A DNA stretch of 64,000 nucleotides from Lysinibacillus pinottii (lineage in GTDB: Bacteria > Bacillota > Bacilli > Bacillales_A > Planococcaceae): the NCBI RefSeq assembly GCF_024753545.1, contig NZ_JANTOO010000001.1, forward strand, positions 113,124 through 177,123, read 5' to 3'. Positions 61,311 through 64,000 of the stretch are shown here, piece after piece; positions within the stretch are counted from its first letter, which is position 1; each line of letters starts with the position of its first letter. The notes below the pieces were generated by a model. The model did no database searches. It saw nothing but the letters and a program-made list of their open reading frames with translations, and was not told where the DNA came from. The position numbers and the translations under genes are program-made.

Positions 61311-62093
61311 ATGAACTTTGTATTCGATTTAGATGGAACACTTTGTTTTAATGGCAAGAGTATTGATAAAGAAATAATTGATGCACTTCAAGAATTAAAG
61401 TTTGCAGGGCATCAAGTGATTTTCGCTTCAGCTAGACCGATTCGTGATTTATTACCTGTTATACCTAGTAGCTTCCATAAAGGTCTATTAGTTGGAGGAA
61501 ATGGTACATTTACTTATGATCATGGGCATATTCAAGTGATAAATTTCGAACAACAAATATTAGACAAACTCATTGAACTCATTCATCTACATCAATTAGA
61601 ATTTTTAGCAGATGGTCAGTGGAATTACGCCTTTTCAGGTAATGTTGTACATCCTATTTATCAAAATATCGATAAAACTAATTCAACGAACATTCCTTTG
61701 GAACAATTACTGCCAGTTTGCAAATTAGTTTTATTCCAACCGAATGAGGAAGTATTAGAAGCTCTTCAAGTAATTCCTGTATCAGTTACACACTATAAAA
61801 CAGAGCATGCCCTCGACATTAGTCCTCTAGGTATTAATAAAGTTAGAGGACTTCATATGTTGAATATTCAACAGTTTATTGCTTTTGGAAACGATAGTAA
61901 CGATCAATGCTTGTTTGAATATGCAGTTCATAGTGTATGCGTAGGCAATAATGAAGTTAAACGTTATGCGAAAGAAAACATTGAAAGAGCAGATGTAGCA
62001 GGAAAAATTCGAGAATTAATTGGAAAGTATTATCTAGATGAAAGAGATACAGATACATCTAAACTTGTTAATAAATTAAAAAGCTTTAAATAA
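61311..62093 (+). CDS. HAD hydrolase, Cof-like subfamily IIB
   Basis: 260 residues. 'FVFDLDGTLCFNG' with nucleophile Asp6, 'IFASARP' motif II, 'LDISPLGINKVRGL' (motif III Lys) and 'FGNDSNDQCLFEYAVHSVCVGN' motif IV. Cof-type enzymes dephosphorylate sugar phosphates or vitamin intermediates. AGAGGTAGGG precedes the start. Controlled perhaps by the divergent Crp-like gene. Confidence 0.9.
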   Translation: MNFVFDLDGTLCFNGKSIDKEIIDALQELKFAGHQVIFASARPIRDLLPVIPSSFHKGLLVGGNGTFTYDHGHIQVINFEQQILDKLIELIHLHQLEFLADGQWNYAFSGNVVHPIYQNIDKTNSTNIPLEQLLPVCKLVLFQPNEEVLEALQVIPVSVTHYKTEHALDISPLGINKVRGLHMLNIQQFIAFGNDSNDQCLFEYAVHSVCVGNNEVKRYAKENIERADVAGKIRELIGKYYLDERDTDTSKLVNKLKSFK

Positions 62094-62167
62094 GGTTTAA
62101 ACTTTGTAAATAAAGAAAAACTTCGCAGGGGCTTTACTTACAAGCAAAAGACTAATCACTGACTTGA

Positions 62168-62262
62168 TATTCAGCAATCGGGCGCTTTTATTTAGGAACA
62201 CGTCTTTTTCTTTTAAAGGGCCAGATTGGTCAGGAACGTTTTCAATACAATTGAAGATTAAT
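62168..62262 (+). repeat. Hairpin repeat R4
   Basis: CAGCAATCGGGCGC, TTTAGGAACACGTC, T-rich, AAAGGGCCAGATTGG, AGGAACGTTTTCAATA. It follows the HAD gene by about 75 bases. Confidence 0.8.
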
Positions 62263-62390
62263 ACTAAAATATAGGGTCAAAATTGTGAAGATTTGTTCGT
62301 CTACATTTTTATTTAGAAATCAGTAATCTTGAAAGATTAATATATTTAAGGATATTGTAGATATAATAAATCTCTAATAGAGGTGTTAAC

Positions 62391-62570
62391 ATGAAGTTTT
62401 AAAAAGCGACTAATTATGCTTTACACACCATGCATTCTCTCGTTACTGCTTCTTCGATTGAGCCTATAGGTGTCCAGCAACTGGTAGAATCCCAAGGTGT
62501 TTCAACAACTTATCTGTCCAAAATTTTAACCAATCTCGTAAAAGCAGGAATGATTGAATCAATTTCCTGA
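62391..62570 (+). pseudogene. Broken Rrf2-family regulator
   Basis: ATG AAG TTT then TAA at 62400; after it in the same frame KATNYALHTMHSLVTASS, QQLVESQGVSTTYLSKIL and KAGMIESIS. This is the Rrf2 helix-turn-helix. The stop fits TCA (Ser) with a C to A change. The C-terminal part is lost. It lies directly before the DUF523 gene. Confidence 0.75.
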
Positions 62571-62675
62571 TATCTCGACTGTATAGAAAAGATGTAGCTG
62601 TAGAGACAGCAAAACGAATGGAGTATGAAATTAAGTTGTAATTTTCCACTAACTAATGAAAGAAGGATGATACTA

Positions 62676-63107
62676 ATGATATTAGTGAGTTCTTGTTTAG
62701 CAGGATTACAGGTAAGATATAACGGTACGCATAGTTTAGATCTTAAGATCAGTAAACTAATAGAAGAGAATAAGCCAATACCTGTATGCCCGGAATTGCT
62801 TGATGGATTTTCAACCCTCAGAGAACCTGCTGAAATAATAGGCGGTAACGGGGATGATGTATTAGATGGGAAAGCTAAAGTAGTCGAGAAGTCAGGAGGA
62901 GACGTTACGGAATTATACTTAAAAGGAGCTTACACTACTTTAAAAAAGTCTAAAGATGTTAACGCAACAGTAGTTGTTCTTAAGGAGTATAGTCCATCCT
63001 GCGGAAATTCAATGATTTATAAGGGTGAATTTATAGGGGAGAAAATTGCTGGGAATGGAGTTACAACTGCTATATTAAAAAGAAACAGTTTACAAATAAT
63101 TTCATAA
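62676..63107 (+). CDS. DUF523-family protein
   Basis: 143 residues from the ATG at 62676 (GAAGGATGATA upstream). Begins MILVSSCLAGLQVRYNGTHS; 'PIPVCPELLDGFSTLREPAEI' and 'LKEYSPSCGNSMIYKGEF' carry the conserved cysteines. The function is not known; the conserved cysteines suggest a metal or thiol site. The adjacent Rrf2 remnant might once have controlled it. Confidence 0.85.
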   Translation: MILVSSCLAGLQVRYNGTHSLDLKISKLIEENKPIPVCPELLDGFSTLREPAEIIGGNGDDVLDGKAKVVEKSGGDVTELYLKGAYTTLKKSKDVNATVVVLKEYSPSCGNSMIYKGEFIGEKIAGNGVTTAILKRNSLQIIS

Positions 63108-63272
63108 GAACAATTTGCGGTAATTTCGATAAGATAATATAATATATATTCAATTGTATTCCATAATAAGGATTTGCTGTTATTAATGTAAAATTCTGAT
63201 TTGTACAAGTATAAAAGATGTTGTAGCTTTCCAAATGAGTCATTCATTTTGGCATTCAAAGGAGGAGTTTTT

Positions 63273-63800
63273 TTGGAATTTAGCACTGAAAGATTAAATA
63301 TTAGACCTTTTAAGAGTAAGGACTTACATGATGTATTTAACATTTACAGTAACGATGATACATGTAAGTATCTCTTGCATGATAAGTGGACACATGAAAA
63401 TATGCAGGAAAATTTTAATGAAAAGCTAGAAAATAGTGCACTCACAAAGGAAACAATTTTAAGTTTGGCAGTAGTAGTGAACCATTCTAAAGTAATTGGT
63501 GATTTATCTGTATGGGATACAGATATGAAGGATACTGTTGAAATTGGTTATAGCTTTTCTCCCGAAGCTTCAGGAAAGGGTTATGCAACGGAAGCTGTGA
63601 GTAGTTTAGTCAAAAAGTTATTTGATGAAATTAATGTGCATCGTATACAAGCTAACCTTGATGCGAGAAATGAAGCATCACAAAAATTATGTGAACGTAT
63701 AGGTATGAGAAAAGAAGCCCATTTCATTCAGGATTTTTGGAATAAAGGTGAATGGACAGATAGTATTACGTATGGAATGTTGCTTTCAGATTTAAATTAA
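63273..63800 (+). CDS. GNAT acetyltransferase, RimJ/RimL-like
   Basis: 175 residues from the TTG at 63273, right after AAAGGAGGAG. 'TERLNIRPFKSKDLHDVFNIY' is the usual start, 'EIGYSFSPEASGKGYATEAV' the acetyl-CoA loop, and 'NLDARNEASQKLCERIGMRKE' the end block. Relatives acetylate protein N-termini or small amines. It is the last gene before R5. Confidence 0.9.
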   Translation: MEFSTERLNIRPFKSKDLHDVFNIYSNDDTCKYLLHDKWTHENMQENFNEKLENSALTKETILSLAVVVNHSKVIGDLSVWDTDMKDTVEIGYSFSPEASGKGYATEAVSSLVKKLFDEINVHRIQANLDARNEASQKLCERIGMRKEAHFIQDFWNKGEWTDSITYGMLLSDLN

Positions 63801-63897
63801 AATTACTTATTTATTATCTTTTAGACTGTGTCGGTAGTTCTTCTAACTCGAACAATTTTAAGTGCTGTTCCTCAAAGAATACCAGCTAATATCAGTT

Positions 63898-63960
63898 CAC
63901 CGATCTTCCGCAAACGGGCGCAATTCCTATAAAAGGAGTTGTGTCTTTTTAGTTAACCTT
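63898..63960 (+). repeat. Hairpin repeat R5 (diverged)
   Basis: AAACGGGCGCAATTCC, ATAAAAGGAGTTGTGTC, TTTTT. The arms have changed but the AAACGGGCGC start and the GTGTCTTTTT part keep the pattern. Confidence 0.55.
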
Positions 63961-64000
63961 TAAAAGTGGTTTAGCATACTTGAAAGAAAATGTTCAGTGT

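Noticed and set aside
1..64000. CRISPR array, rRNA or tRNA genes, replication origin
   Set aside because: No regularly spaced short repeats, no tRNA cloverleaf with CCA-type end, and no DnaA-box cluster were seen on reading through.

Overview
The window looks like a chromosomal stretch of a low-GC Gram-positive spore former of the Bacillaceae/Planococcaceae, most probably Lysinibacillus or a close relative. This rests on AT-rich sequence, strong AGGAGG ribosome sites with frequent TTG and GTG starts, T-tailed terminators, and family content: CsaA, BrxA bacilliredoxin, YjcZ-type and KGG small proteins, DUF5316, DUF6366, DUF4256, and a phage-type amidase with an S-layer-like tail. The genus is an inference from gene content. 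No rRNA, tRNA, CRISPR array or complete prophage was seen.

Layout. 0-3.8 kb: CueP tail, decayed O-methyltransferase, cysteine hydrolase, AraC/GyrI regulator, csaA. 3.8-9.7 kb: lipoprotein, small membrane proteins, a DnaD-like replication protein, an APH-type kinase and an amidase. 9.7-28.9 kb: ordinary single-gene housekeeping and stress genes (YHYH/copper-amine-oxidase-like secreted protein, AlkD-like repair, KGG protein, HExxH protein, threonine aldolase, SDR, DinB proteins, EamA and BASS transporters, oleate hydratase, GNAT, HAD). 29-45 kb: accessory region rich in secreted, membrane and broken genes. It holds a secreted Cys-rich toxin-like precursor with a small membrane partner, an M9 collagenase, a secreted Ig-like protein, cold-shock protein, two YjcZ-like peptides, and several pseudogenes. 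45-49.7 kb: brxA-methyltransferase operon, an AbiEii-like protein with a degenerate active site, a histidine phosphatase. 49.8-55.3 kb: a PapR-like peptide next to a truncated PlcR-like receptor, a second secreted toxin-like precursor plus membrane partner, a stand-alone L7/L12-like mini-protein, and a decayed IS3-family element with readable ends. 55.4-64 kb: regulator/effector gene modules (GNAT/MarR, MFS/MarR, ECF sigma/anti-sigma, Crp/HAD, DUF523, GNAT), punctuated by five copies of one hairpin-forming repeat, roughly 1.7-2.0 kb apart and all in the same orientation.

How it fits together. Most genes are monocistronic or in pairs. The most unusual content is: (1) two loci with the same plan, a secreted precursor with a Gly/Ala-rich hydrophobic C-terminal domain plus a small membrane protein directly downstream, which resemble SdpC- or halocin-C8-type peptide toxins with immunity partners; (2) the PapR/PlcR-like remnant; (3) a three-copy two-hairpin intergenic element with a conserved linker (about 1.99, 23.3 and 31.1 kb); (4) the five-copy repeat array; and (5) many pseudogenes whose stops repeatedly look like Gln-to-stop (C to T) changes.
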